DNA of 64,000 nucleotides from Amycolatopsis nivea. Lineage in GTDB: Bacteria > Actinomycetota > Actinomycetes > Mycobacteriales > Pseudonocardiaceae. Positions 33,445 to 40,957 of this stretch are shown in pieces. Numbering within the stretch: the stretch's first letter is position 1; every line of letters starts with the position of its first letter. The DNA is taken from NCBI RefSeq assembly GCF_004522235.1, contig NZ_SDLT01000024.1, positions 84,396 to 148,395 on the forward strand. The letters run 5' to 3'. Under the pieces are notes generated by a model. The model had not been told where the DNA came from. It searched no databases and saw nothing but the letters and a program-made list of their open reading frames with translations. The translations under genes and the position numbers were made by a program.

Positions 33445-34362
33445 ATGAAGGAACTCACTCTCAGACAGCTCCAGTACTTCGTCGCGGTGGCGGAGAAAGG
33501 CTCGATCAGCGACGCGGCCCGTGCTCTGCACGTCTCGCCCGGGGCCGTTTCGCAAGCGCTGACCGACCTCGAGTCCAGCCTCGCCGTTCAGCTGACCCTG
33601 CGCAGGCGGGCCACCGGCGTGACGCTCACCCGCGCCGGACGGCTGGCCGCGGACCAGGCCCGCGCGGTGCTCGCCGAGACCGACCGGCTGCGCGACACCG
33701 CGCACGTCATGCGCGGCGAACTGGTCGGCACGCTGCGGATCGGCTGCTTCCCGACGCTGTCGCCGTGGCTGCTGCCCAGCATCATCGAGCACTTCCTCCG
33801 CGAACATCCCGCGCTGCGCCTGGAGATCGCCGAAGGCCCGTCCGACGAACTCCAGCGGCAACTGGCCGACGGCGACATCGACGCGTGCCTGATGTATTCC
33901 GCGCATCTGCGCCGCGGACTCGACCACGAACGCATCGCCCCGGTCCGGCTGCGCCTGGTGCTGCCCGCGAACCACCGCCTCGCCGGCCGCGACGAGATCG
34001 CCCTCGCCGAACTCAGCGCCGAGCCCGCCGTGCTGACGTCCCTGCAGCCCGCGCGCGATCTGGTCGAGAACCTGATGCGGCACGTCGGCGTCGAACCGCG
34101 GGTCGGCTGGAGCATGTCCAACGTCGACACCATCCGCGCGATGGTCGCGCGCGGGCTCGGCTATTCGCTGCTCATGGGGAGACCGCACGGCGACCTCAGC
34201 TACGACGGGCTGCCGCTGATCTACCGGCGCATCGCCGACGACTTGCCCGAGAACGCGGTCGTGCTCGCCCGGGTCCGCGGCAGCAAACCCACGGCCGCGC
34301 TCGCCGAGCTCACGGAATTCTGCCTCCGGGAGTTCGGGACCGAAGGCCGTCCAGTCCAATGA
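33445..34362 (+). CDS. LysR-family transcriptional regulator
   Basis: A 305-residue LysR-type regulator. The N-terminal HTH is 'LRQLQYFVAVAEKGSISDAA' followed by 'LHVSPGAVSQALTDLESSL'; the effector-binding part has 'LVGTLRIGCFPTLSPWLLPS' and 'ALRLEIAEGPSDELQRQL'. It is divergent from the metallo-hydrolase/MFS operon with a candidate operator between them, so local control is expected. It ends 19 bp before the convergent vapC stop. Its effector is likely the solute handled by the neighbouring transporter. Confidence 0.93.
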   Translation: MKELTLRQLQYFVAVAEKGSISDAARALHVSPGAVSQALTDLESSLAVQLTLRRRATGVTLTRAGRLAADQARAVLAETDRLRDTAHVMRGELVGTLRIGCFPTLSPWLLPSIIEHFLREHPALRLEIAEGPSDELQRQLADGDIDACLMYSAHLRRGLDHERIAPVRLRLVLPANHRLAGRDEIALAELSAEPAVLTSLQPARDLVENLMRHVGVEPRVGWSMSNVDTIRAMVARGLGYSLLMGRPHGDLSYDGLPLIYRRIADDLPENAVVLARVRGSKPTAALAELTEFCLREFGTEGRPVQ

Positions 34363-34381
34363 GGACAGTCGACGGCCGTGC

Positions 34382-34783
34382 TCAGACCTCGATGACGGTC
34401 AGCAGCCGGTCGAGCCCGGCGAAGTCCTTGAGATTCATGGTGAGCAACGGGATCTGGTGCGCCGCCGCCGTCGCCGCGATCTGCAGGTCCATCCGGCGGG
34501 GACGCGGATCCCGCCCGAACCGGCGGACCAGTCCCGCACCCGTTCCGTACATCTTGGCTTCGTCGACGCCGAACGGCAGCACCGCGAACTGGTCGAGAAC
34601 ACGGCGGTAGCGCTCGATCCGTTCCGCGAGCCGGACCGGATCGTCGGTGACGAGGCCATAGGCCAGCTCCGCGACGGTCACCGAACTGACCGCGGGCACC
34701 GAGGACGCGTACTGGCCCAGATCGAGCCGCTCGAGATCGATGACCACGGAAGTGTCGAGCAGCACCCGGGACGGAGCGGTCAC
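34382..34783 (-). CDS. vapC: VapC-type PIN-domain toxin
   Basis: A 133-residue PIN-domain ribonuclease toxin. Acidic active-site residues are seen in 'VLLDTSVVIDLE' (Asp), 'TVAELAYG' (Glu), 'RMDLQIAATAAAH' (Asp) and 'LLTMNLKDFAGL' (Asn/Asp region), so it is probably active. It is expected to cleave a specific tRNA or rRNA when free. The GTG at 34783 overlaps the antitoxin stop by four bases (GTGA), giving tight coupling. It is the second gene of a two-gene operon. The longer in-frame start at 34855 falls inside the antitoxin gene and is rejected. Confidence 0.9.
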   Translation of the reverse strand: MTAPSRVLLDTSVVIDLERLDLGQYASSVPAVSSVTVAELAYGLVTDDPVRLAERIERYRRVLDQFAVLPFGVDEAKMYGTGAGLVRRFGRDPRPRRMDLQIAATAAAHQIPLLTMNLKDFAGLDRLLTVIEV

Positions 34784-35067
34784 TGGTCTTCGCCGGGATC
34801 GCCGATGCGGTCCGGCCCGAAGACAGCGTCGTCGGCTTCCCGCTCGCGACGCCATTCGGCGCTGTCCATCGGCGGCAGCCCGCGGAAAGCTTCCTGGATG
34901 TCGCCGAGCGTCCGGTCTCGCCGCGGCTCCTCCGGGGCGCGGTGCGGCACCAGGTCGGCTACCGGCTTCCCGTTGCGGGTCACCACAAACGACTCGCCTG
35001 CTGCTACGCGGCGCATGATCTCCGCGTTGTCGTTGCGCAGCTCTCGCTGGCCGATTGTGTACCCCAT
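34780..35067 (-). CDS. vapB: VapB/Phd-type antitoxin
   Basis: A 95-residue antitoxin with a Phd/YefM-like DNA-binding N-terminus ('MGYTIGQRELRNDNAEIMRR' followed by 'VAAGESFVVTRNGKPVADL') and an acidic C-terminal toxin-binding tail ('EREADDAVFGPDRIG'). It should neutralise VapC and repress the shared promoter; a palindrome lies just upstream. It starts at an ATG 44 bp after the histidine kinase stop, on the same strand, with AGGAG-type purines ahead, so its own promoter must lie in that short gap or over the kinase end. Confidence 0.88.
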   Translation of the reverse strand: MGYTIGQRELRNDNAEIMRRVAAGESFVVTRNGKPVADLVPHRAPEEPRRDRTLGDIQEAFRGLPPMDSAEWRREREADDAVFGPDRIGDPGEDQ

Positions 35068-35075
35068 AGGCAGGA

Positions 35076-35117
35076 GTGTAGCAACCTTTTCTCTTATGTG
35101 CTACATAAGTGCTACAC
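35076..35117. promoter_or_regulatory. VapBC operator region
   Basis: CTTATGT-GCT-ACATAAG is a perfect 7-3-7 palindrome (35093-35109). It is nested with an outer GTGTAGCA (35076-35083) and TGCTACAC (35110-35117). The whole region is AT-richer than its surroundings and lies just upstream of the antitoxin start, fitting autoregulation by VapBC. Confidence 0.6.
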
Positions 35118-36236
35118 CGCCGGCAGTCGCACCGTCACCGCCAGCCCGCCGCCGACCACTGGCTCCGCGGACACCGTCCCGCCGTGGGCCTGCACCGCCG
35201 CCCGCACGATCGAAAGTCCCAGTCCCGCACCGGAACGCGCCGTCCGGGCCACGCCGGCGCGGCGGAACGGCTGGAACAGTTCCGGCACGGCCGCCGGGTC
35301 CAGCAGCCCGCCCGACGAACGCACCCGCAGCGTCGACCATTGCGCGCCCGGCTCCGTCGTCACCTCGATCCAGCCGCCGTCGACGTTGTGCCGCACCGCG
35401 TTCTCGACCAGGTTCCCGGCGATCCGTTCCAGCAAGGCCGAATCCCCGATCGCGGGCGAGGGCTGCATCGCGAAATCCGCGCGCAGGCCGCGTTGTTCGG
35501 CCTCGCCGCGGACCGCGGACCAAGCCCGTTCCACGAGCACGGTCAGGTCGACCAGTTCCCGCGTCACCAGACCGGCTCCGTCGGTCCTGGCCAGCAACAG
35601 CAAGGAGTTCACCAGCTGTCCCGCCCGGTTCGTCGCGTCCAGCACGACCCCGGCCATCCGGCGGAATTCGGCCTCGTCGGCGTGTTCGTCGGACAGCGTG
35701 ACGTCCAATTCCGTGCGGATCACCGACAGCGGCGTGCGCAATTCGTGGCTCGCGTTGGCGACGAAATGCCGCTGCGAATCGAACGCGTCCTGGAGCCGGT
35801 CGAGCATGTCGTCGAATGTCCGCGCCAGCTCGGCCAGTTCGTCGCGCGAGCGGATCTCGCCGATGCGCTCCCCCATCGACTCGATCGACAGCCGCCGCGC
35901 GGTCCCGGTGATCTCGCGCAGCGGCCGCAGCACGCGGGACGTGAAGGTCCAGGCGAGGATCGCCGCCGCGGCCACCACGAAGCAGAACGCCAGCGAGCCG
36001 AAGATCAGCACCCGGGTGACCGCGTGCTGACGCAGGTGCTGCGCGAGCGTGGACGCGTCCACGTCGGTGCCGTCGACCCGCACGATGGTGCCCGGCGGCA
36101 TGTGCGGCACGGCGTCGACGGCGTCGCCGACGAGCGTCCACGCCAGCCACAGCAGCAGCAACCCCGCCGCGGCGACCAGGACGGTCGCCAGGACGGTGAC
36201 GCGCACCCGCAGGCTGCGGGCGCCGGGAAGCTTCAC
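35112..36236 (-). CDS. Sensor histidine kinase
   Basis: A 374-residue membrane histidine kinase. The first helix is 'VTVLATVLVAAAGLLLLWLAW', a short extracytoplasmic loop of about 60 residues follows ('MPPGTIVRVDGTDVDA'), then a second helix ('VLIFGSLAFCFVVAAAAILAW') and a HAMP region. The phospho-acceptor is in 'HFVANASHELRTPLSVI', the N box is 'NLVENAVRHNVDG', and the G box is 'GAGLGLSIV'. The small loop suggests sensing near the membrane surface. It begins at a GTG overlapping the regulator stop (GTGA), so the two form one operon. Confidence 0.93.
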   Translation of the reverse strand: MKLPGARSLRVRVTVLATVLVAAAGLLLLWLAWTLVGDAVDAVPHMPPGTIVRVDGTDVDASTLAQHLRQHAVTRVLIFGSLAFCFVVAAAAILAWTFTSRVLRPLREITGTARRLSIESMGERIGEIRSRDELAELARTFDDMLDRLQDAFDSQRHFVANASHELRTPLSVIRTELDVTLSDEHADEAEFRRMAGVVLDATNRAGQLVNSLLLLARTDGAGLVTRELVDLTVLVERAWSAVRGEAEQRGLRADFAMQPSPAIGDSALLERIAGNLVENAVRHNVDGGWIEVTTEPGAQWSTLRVRSSGGLLDPAAVPELFQPFRRAGVARTARSGAGLGLSIVRAAVQAHGGTVSAEPVVGGGLAVTVRLPAV

Positions 36237-36904
36237 TCGGAACCGGCGACCGACACCCGGTAGCCCGAGCCGACCACGGTCTCGATGATGCCCGGTTCGC
36301 CGAGCTTCTTGCGCAAGGTCATCACGGTGACCCGGACGGTCGTGGTGAACGGGTCGGCGTTCTCGTCCCACACCCGTTCGAGCAGTTCCTCGCTGCTGAC
36401 CACGGATCCGCCGGCGGACAGCAGCACCTCGAGCACGCCGAACTCCTTGCGGGTCAGCTCGACCGGCCCGCTCGCGCGCCGGACGGTGCGCTTCGCCGGG
36501 TCCAGCTCGACGTCGCCCGCGGTGAGCAGCGGCGGCGCGGCGGGCGTCGCGCGGCGGCCCAGCGCCCGCACGCGCGCGACCAGCTCCGGGAACGCGAACG
36601 GCTTCGCGAGATAGTCGTCCGCGCCCAGGGACAGCCCGTCCACCCGGTCGGACACCGAACTGCTCGCGGTCAGCATCAGCACGCGCGTCAGCTCGCCGGA
36701 CGTCACGATCTCGCGGCACAGGTCGTCGCCGGACATCCCGGGCAGGTCGCGGTCGAGCAGCACCACGTCGTACCGCGTGACGGACGACTTCTCGTGCCCG
36801 TCGTCGCCCGTGAGCGCGATGTCGACGGCCATGCCCTCCCGCCGCAGCCCGCGGGCGATCGCGTCGGCCAACGGCTCTTCGTCTTCGACTACCAGAACTC
36901 GCAC
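36233..36904 (-). CDS. OmpR/PhoB-type response regulator
   Basis: A 223-residue response regulator. The receiver has 'VLVVEDEEPLADAI' (acidic pair), 'YDVVLLDRDLPGMSGDDL' (phospho-acceptor Asp), 'MLTASSSVSDR' (Thr) and 'DDYLAKPFAF' (Lys). The winged-helix effector domain has 'VELTRKEFGVLEVLLSAGG' and ends 'TTVRVTVMTLRKKLGE' with 'VVGSGYRV'. It is partnered with the histidine kinase that follows with a 4-bp overlap. A direct repeat of CCTGAGA just upstream is a candidate autoregulatory site. Confidence 0.95.
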   Translation of the reverse strand: MRVLVVEDEEPLADAIARGLRREGMAVDIALTGDDGHEKSSVTRYDVVLLDRDLPGMSGDDLCREIVTSGELTRVLMLTASSSVSDRVDGLSLGADDYLAKPFAFPELVARVRALGRRATPAAPPLLTAGDVELDPAKRTVRRASGPVELTRKEFGVLEVLLSAGGSVVSSEELLERVWDENADPFTTTVRVTVMTLRKKLGEPGIIETVVGSGYRVSVAGSE

Positions 36905-36925
36905 CAGACCACAATCCCATAGTTT

Positions 36926-36942
36926 CCTGAGAGCACCTGAGA
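36926..36942. promoter_or_regulatory. Direct repeat upstream of the OmpR-type regulator
   Basis: CCTGAGA occurs twice with a 10-bp period (36926-36932, 36936-36942), 22 bp upstream of the response-regulator start. Tandem half-sites on one face of the helix are the usual OmpR/PhoB binding pattern, so this may be its own operator. Confidence 0.45.
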
Positions 36943-36963
36943 AGCCTTAGTGGACACTCGCGT

Positions 36964-38448
36964 TCAGCCCCACCGCAACGCGAACCACAGCCGCATTCGC
37001 GTTTCCGGGTCGGCCAGCTCGACGCCCAGCGCCCGTTCCACCTGCCCGATCCGGTGCCGCACGCTGTTGCGGTGCACGCCGAGTTCGGCGGCGGTCCGGT
37101 CCCAGCTTCCGTGGTTCGCCAGCCACGTTCGCAACGTCGGCACCAGCTCGCGGCCGTGCGCGCGATCCAGTTCTCGCAGCGGGGCCAGCAGTCGTTCGGC
37201 GAACGCGCCTGCCGCGGCGGGCGGGATCAGTTCGTCGAAGCCGAGCGGGTCGGCGCTGGCGGCCAGCGGACGGGCCAGCGCGCGGGCGCGGGCGAGCAGC
37301 AGTTCGGTTTCCGCGACGGCAGCGGGCAGGTCCGCGGCGGCGTGCGGCGGACTGGCGACCGCGAGCCAGCCGTGTTCCACGAGCCCGTCCAGGTCGCTGG
37401 GTTCGCCTGCGATGGCGTAGAACCGAGGGCCGGGCAGGACCTGGACCAGCGGGGTGTCGAGCCGGGCGCGCAGCCAGTCCGGCCGGCGGGCGAGTGCGTC
37501 CGGACCCTTTCGGTGGGCGATTCCGACGACGAGCCGTGCTTGGTCGCTGCCGACGACTCCGGCGAGCGCGTCCGCGCCGGGACCGCCGAGCAGCAACGCT
37601 GTCGCCGCGGCACCAAGTTCCGCGCTGTCTGACCCGGCGCGGCCGACGAGGCCCAGCAGTGCCGCACCGACGGCCAGGATCGCCCGGTCTCCGCTGTCGA
37701 ACCGTTGCGCCCGGGCGACCACGACCAGGTGCGCGGCGGTCGCCTGCGGATAGACCGGCTGTGCGACAACATGCGTGCCGTCCGGCAATTCGGTGGAGGC
37801 GATGCGGATTCCGGAGCGAGCGCGCAAGGTCGCGAGCAATTCATTCACCGGCGACGGCAACGGCTGCGGCGCGTCGTAGCCCGCCGCCAGTACGTCCCCG
37901 GAGCCGACCATCGCGACCCACCCGCGCAAGCGTCCGGCGAGCGCGGCGACCAACTCCCCCAGGCCGCCGCCAGCGGCTCGCGTCAGCGCTTCGCGGCCTT
38001 CCGCCAGTCGCCGTTCTTCATGCCGCCCCGCTTCGGCGAGCGCTACTGCGACGGCGCGGTTGATCGCCAGGAACGGCGTCGCGGGCGGCACGACCAGCAG
38101 CGGCAGGCCGTGCTCCGCGCAGGCGTCGCGCAGTGAGGACGGCAGGGTTTCCGAGACCGTCGGGGTGAGGCCGAAACCGAGCGCGGTGACGCCCGCGTCA
38201 CGCAGCCCTCGGACGTAGCGGTCGGCGTCCTTCGGCAGGTTCACGCCCGCGGTCAGCACGAGTTCGGCGCCCACCAGGTACGGCGCGGGGTCGGCCAGTT
38301 CGCTCACGTGCGCCCACCGCACCGGCCGGTCCAGCGCGCCCGGACGGAGCGTTTCGGGCACGACGTCGAGCGCCAGCTCCGGGTTGCCCGCGACGGTGCG
38401 TAGTGGAACTGTCACCTCTGCGGGCAACAGCACGTCCTGGTGGGTCAT
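36964..38448 (-). CDS. PucR-family (CdaR-like) transcriptional regulator
   Basis: A 494-residue regulator. The N-terminal PucR-type domain is about 1-130 ('RWAHVSELADPAPYLVGAEL' followed by 'VLTAGVNLP'), the middle is GAF/GGDEF-like, and the C-terminal helix-turn-helix is 'TAAELGVHRNSVRHRIGQVE'. The family commonly governs use of purines, amines and amino-acid derivatives. It starts at the ATG at 38448 ('MTHQDVLLPAEV') and is divergent from the sodium symporter / ureohydrolase operon with 107 bp between, so it is the obvious candidate activator for guanidino-compound use. Confidence 0.88.
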   Translation of the reverse strand: MTHQDVLLPAEVTVPLRTVAGNPELALDVVPETLRPGALDRPVRWAHVSELADPAPYLVGAELVLTAGVNLPKDADRYVRGLRDAGVTALGFGLTPTVSETLPSSLRDACAEHGLPLLVVPPATPFLAINRAVAVALAEAGRHEERRLAEGREALTRAAGGGLGELVAALAGRLRGWVAMVGSGDVLAAGYDAPQPLPSPVNELLATLRARSGIRIASTELPDGTHVVAQPVYPQATAAHLVVVARAQRFDSGDRAILAVGAALLGLVGRAGSDSAELGAAATALLLGGPGADALAGVVGSDQARLVVGIAHRKGPDALARRPDWLRARLDTPLVQVLPGPRFYAIAGEPSDLDGLVEHGWLAVASPPHAAADLPAAVAETELLLARARALARPLAASADPLGFDELIPPAAAGAFAERLLAPLRELDRAHGRELVPTLRTWLANHGSWDRTAAELGVHRNSVRHRIGQVERALGVELADPETRMRLWFALRWG

Positions 38449-38555
38449 TTCAACCAATCTCCGGCGAAGTCCTGGATACATCGTCCCATGCCGCCGCGGG
38501 GTCGCCCGACCCTACGGTGTCCCGCAAGAACCCCACCCCGTTTCGAGGAGGACCC

Positions 38556-40007
38556 GTGGGCGGCGACTATGCGGTGATCGCGCTGTACATCGCGGGCATG
38601 ATCGGGGTCGGCTGGATCGGCCTCCGGCTGGCCAAGACCAAATCCGACTACCTGGTCGCCGGACGGCGGCTCGGCTGGTTCATGTACTCCGGCACGATGT
38701 CGGCCGTCGTGCTCGGCGGCGCGTCGACCGTCGGCGGCGTGAAGCTCGGCTACACCTACGGCATCTCCGGCGCGTGGCTGGTGATCACCATCGGCGTCGG
38801 AATCCTCGTGCTGCACGCGGTTTTCGCGCGGCGGCTGGTGAAACTGCGCGTCTACACCGTCGGCGAGATGCTCGACCTGCGCTACGGCGGCCGCGCGAGC
38901 GCGGTGTCCGGCGCGGTGATGTGGGGCTACACGCTGATGCTCACGGTCACCTCGACGCTGGCGTTCGCGTCGATCTTCAAGGTGCTGTTCTCGATCCCGA
39001 GCTGGGCCGGGATCGCGATCGGCGGGTCGATCGTGGTGCTGTACTCGGTGCTGGGCGGCATGTGGTCGATCACGCTGACCGACATCGCGCAGTTCGTGAT
39101 CAAGACGATCGGCATCCTGTTCGTGCTGCTGCCGGTCGCGCTCGTCTCGGCGGGCGGGTTCAGCGGGATGGCCGAGAAGCTGGACGCGTCGTACTTCGAG
39201 TTCACCTCGATCGGCGGCGAGACGATCCTGACCTACTTCCTGATCTACACGTTCGGGTTGCTGATCGGGCAGGACATCTGGCAGCGCGTCTTCACCGCGC
39301 GCACGCCGCGCGTCGCGACCGGCGGCGGCGTCATCTCCGGCGTGTACTGCCTCGTCTACGGCATCGCGGGCGCGCTGATCGGTACGGCGGCGAAGGTGCT
39401 GTACCCAGACCTCGGCAGCGCGCAGGACGCCTTCGCCACCATCGCCGAACGGCTGCTGCCCACCGGCGTACGCGGTCTCGTGCTCGCTGCGGCGCTCTCG
39501 GCGCTGATGTCGACTTCTAGCGGCGCGCTCATCGCGTGCGCCACCACGACGACTTCGGACCTGTTCCGCAAGATCGGCCTTAAGAGTGGCGAGGTCTTGC
39601 GTAACCGAGTGACGACACTTGTGCTGGGCATCGTGGCCATCGGTATCGCAATGCTCGTGGACGACGTCGTCAACGCGCTCACCATCGCGTACGACATCCT
39701 CGTCGGCGGCCTTCTCGTCACTATCGTCGGCGCGCTGTTCTGGAAGCGCGGCACTCGCGAAGGCGCGTACGCGTCGATGGTGGCCGGCACGGTGTCCGTC
39801 ATCGCCTTCATGATCATCGACGGTGTCGCGGCCAACAGTCCGATTTATTGGGGCCTCGGCGTCAGCCTGGTCGTGTACGTCGGCGTCAGCCTCGCGACAC
39901 CGCGTACGCCGGACAGCATTCTTTCCGTGTGGACAAGCCGTCTTCACGGTTCCGAAGCCGCTGAAGATCTCAGCGCATCCGAAACCCGACAGGAGTTGAC
40001 CCAGTGA
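38556..40007 (+). CDS. Sodium:solute symporter (SSS family)
   Basis: A 483-residue, 13-helix-type transporter of the sodium/solute symporter family. Family blocks include 'SDYLVAGRRLGWFMYSG', 'MSAVVLGGASTVGGVKLGY', 'SVLGGMWSITLTDIAQFVI', 'GQDIWQRVFTARTP' and 'LAAALSALMSTSSGALIACAT' (conserved Ser/Thr of the Na2 site). The GTG at 38556 follows GAGGAGG. It overlaps the next gene by GTGA. Given the downstream ureohydrolase, the solute is probably a guanidino acid, polyamine-related compound or arginine derivative, as an inference from position. Confidence 0.9.
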   Translation: MGGDYAVIALYIAGMIGVGWIGLRLAKTKSDYLVAGRRLGWFMYSGTMSAVVLGGASTVGGVKLGYTYGISGAWLVITIGVGILVLHAVFARRLVKLRVYTVGEMLDLRYGGRASAVSGAVMWGYTLMLTVTSTLAFASIFKVLFSIPSWAGIAIGGSIVVLYSVLGGMWSITLTDIAQFVIKTIGILFVLLPVALVSAGGFSGMAEKLDASYFEFTSIGGETILTYFLIYTFGLLIGQDIWQRVFTARTPRVATGGGVISGVYCLVYGIAGALIGTAAKVLYPDLGSAQDAFATIAERLLPTGVRGLVLAAALSALMSTSSGALIACATTTTSDLFRKIGLKSGEVLRNRVTTLVLGIVAIGIAMLVDDVVNALTIAYDILVGGLLVTIVGALFWKRGTREGAYASMVAGTVSVIAFMIIDGVAANSPIYWGLGVSLVVYVGVSLATPRTPDSILSVWTSRLHGSEAAEDLSASETRQELTQ

Positions 40008-40957
40008 GTGAACAGCGTCCGGTCGGCCCGCTCGACTCGTCGCAGATCCCGCGCTTCGCCGGCTTCGCGACCTTCGCGCGGCTGCCGCGGATCGACGAAG
40101 TGCCGAGCGCCGATGTAGCCGTGGTCGGCGTGCCGTTCGACTCCGGCGTGTCCTACCGCCCCGGCGCGCGGTTCGGTCCTTCGGCGCTTCGCGAGGCGAG
40201 CCGGCTGCTGCGGCCCTACCACCCGGGTCTGGACGTTTCGCCGTTCGCGGAGAAGCAGGTCGTCGACGCCGGCGACATCGCGGTCAACCCGTTCCACATC
40301 GGCGAAGCGATCGAGAAGCTGCAGCAGGAAGCCGAAGCGCTTACGGCGGGCGAGACGAAGCTGGTGACGGTCGGCGGCGACCACACCATCGCGCTCCCGC
40401 TGCTGCGGGCGGCGGCGAAGAAGCACGGTCCCGTTGCGCTGCTTCACTTCGACGCCCACCTCGACACCTGGGACACCTACTTCGGCGAGCCGTACACGCA
40501 CGGCACGCCGTTCCGTCGTGCGGTCGAAGAAGGCATCCTCGACACCAGCGCCGTGTCGCACGTGGGCACGCGCGGCCCGCTGTACGGCAAGCGCGACCTT
40601 GAGGAAGACCGTCGCCTCGGCTTCGGCATCGTCACTTCCGGCGACGTACTGCGCCGCGGCATCGACGAGACCGTGGACGCGCTTCGCCAGCGCATCGGCG
40701 ACCGTCCGCTGTACGTGTCCGTGGACATCGACGTGCTCGACCCCGCGCACGCGCCCGGCACCGGCACCCCCGAAGCGGGCGGCATGACCAGCCGCGAACT
40801 GCTGGAGATCCTGCGCGGCCTGCGCGGGCTCAACCTGGTCGGCGCGGACGTCGTGGAACTGGCCCCGGCCTACGACCACGCCGAGATCACCGCGGTCGCT
40901 GCTTCGCACGTCGCTTACGACCTGGTCAGCCTGCTGGCGCTGGGACGCGGCGCATGA
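40004..40957 (+). CDS. Ureohydrolase of the agmatinase/guanidinobutyrase type
   Basis: A 317-residue manganese ureohydrolase that removes urea from a guanidino group. The metal ligands are intact: 'TVGGDHTIALPLL', 'LLHFDAHLDTWDTYFG' and 'VSVDIDVLDPAHAPGTGTPE'. The N-terminus ('DSSQIPRFAGFATFARLP') and 'PGARFGPSALREASRLLRPY' are of the SpeB/GbuA branch rather than arginase. Agmatinase and 4-guanidinobutyrase cannot be told apart with certainty. The following decarboxylase-like and aldehyde dehydrogenase genes favour 4-guanidinobutyrase, yielding 4-aminobutyrate plus urea. It is coupled at both ends (GTGA, ATGA). Confidence 0.88.
   Translation: MSEQRPVGPLDSSQIPRFAGFATFARLPRIDEVPSADVAVVGVPFDSGVSYRPGARFGPSALREASRLLRPYHPGLDVSPFAEKQVVDAGDIAVNPFHIGEAIEKLQQEAEALTAGETKLVTVGGDHTIALPLLRAAAKKHGPVALLHFDAHLDTWDTYFGEPYTHGTPFRRAVEEGILDTSAVSHVGTRGPLYGKRDLEEDRRLGFGIVTSGDVLRRGIDETVDALRQRIGDRPLYVSVDIDVLDPAHAPGTGTPEAGGMTSRELLEILRGLRGLNLVGADVVELAPAYDHAEITAVAASHVAYDLVSLLALGRGA

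Noticed and set aside
30919..34372. Shared TGAGGACAGTC at the stops of the PHP gene and the LysR gene
   Set aside because: Eleven identical bases at two gene ends is suggestive but too short to call a repeat family on two copies.
35112..36920. 602-codon frame suggesting a hybrid sensor kinase
   Set aside because: The N-terminal part is a shifted reading of the response-regulator gene; the true kinase starts at the GTG at 36236 with a GTGA overlap.
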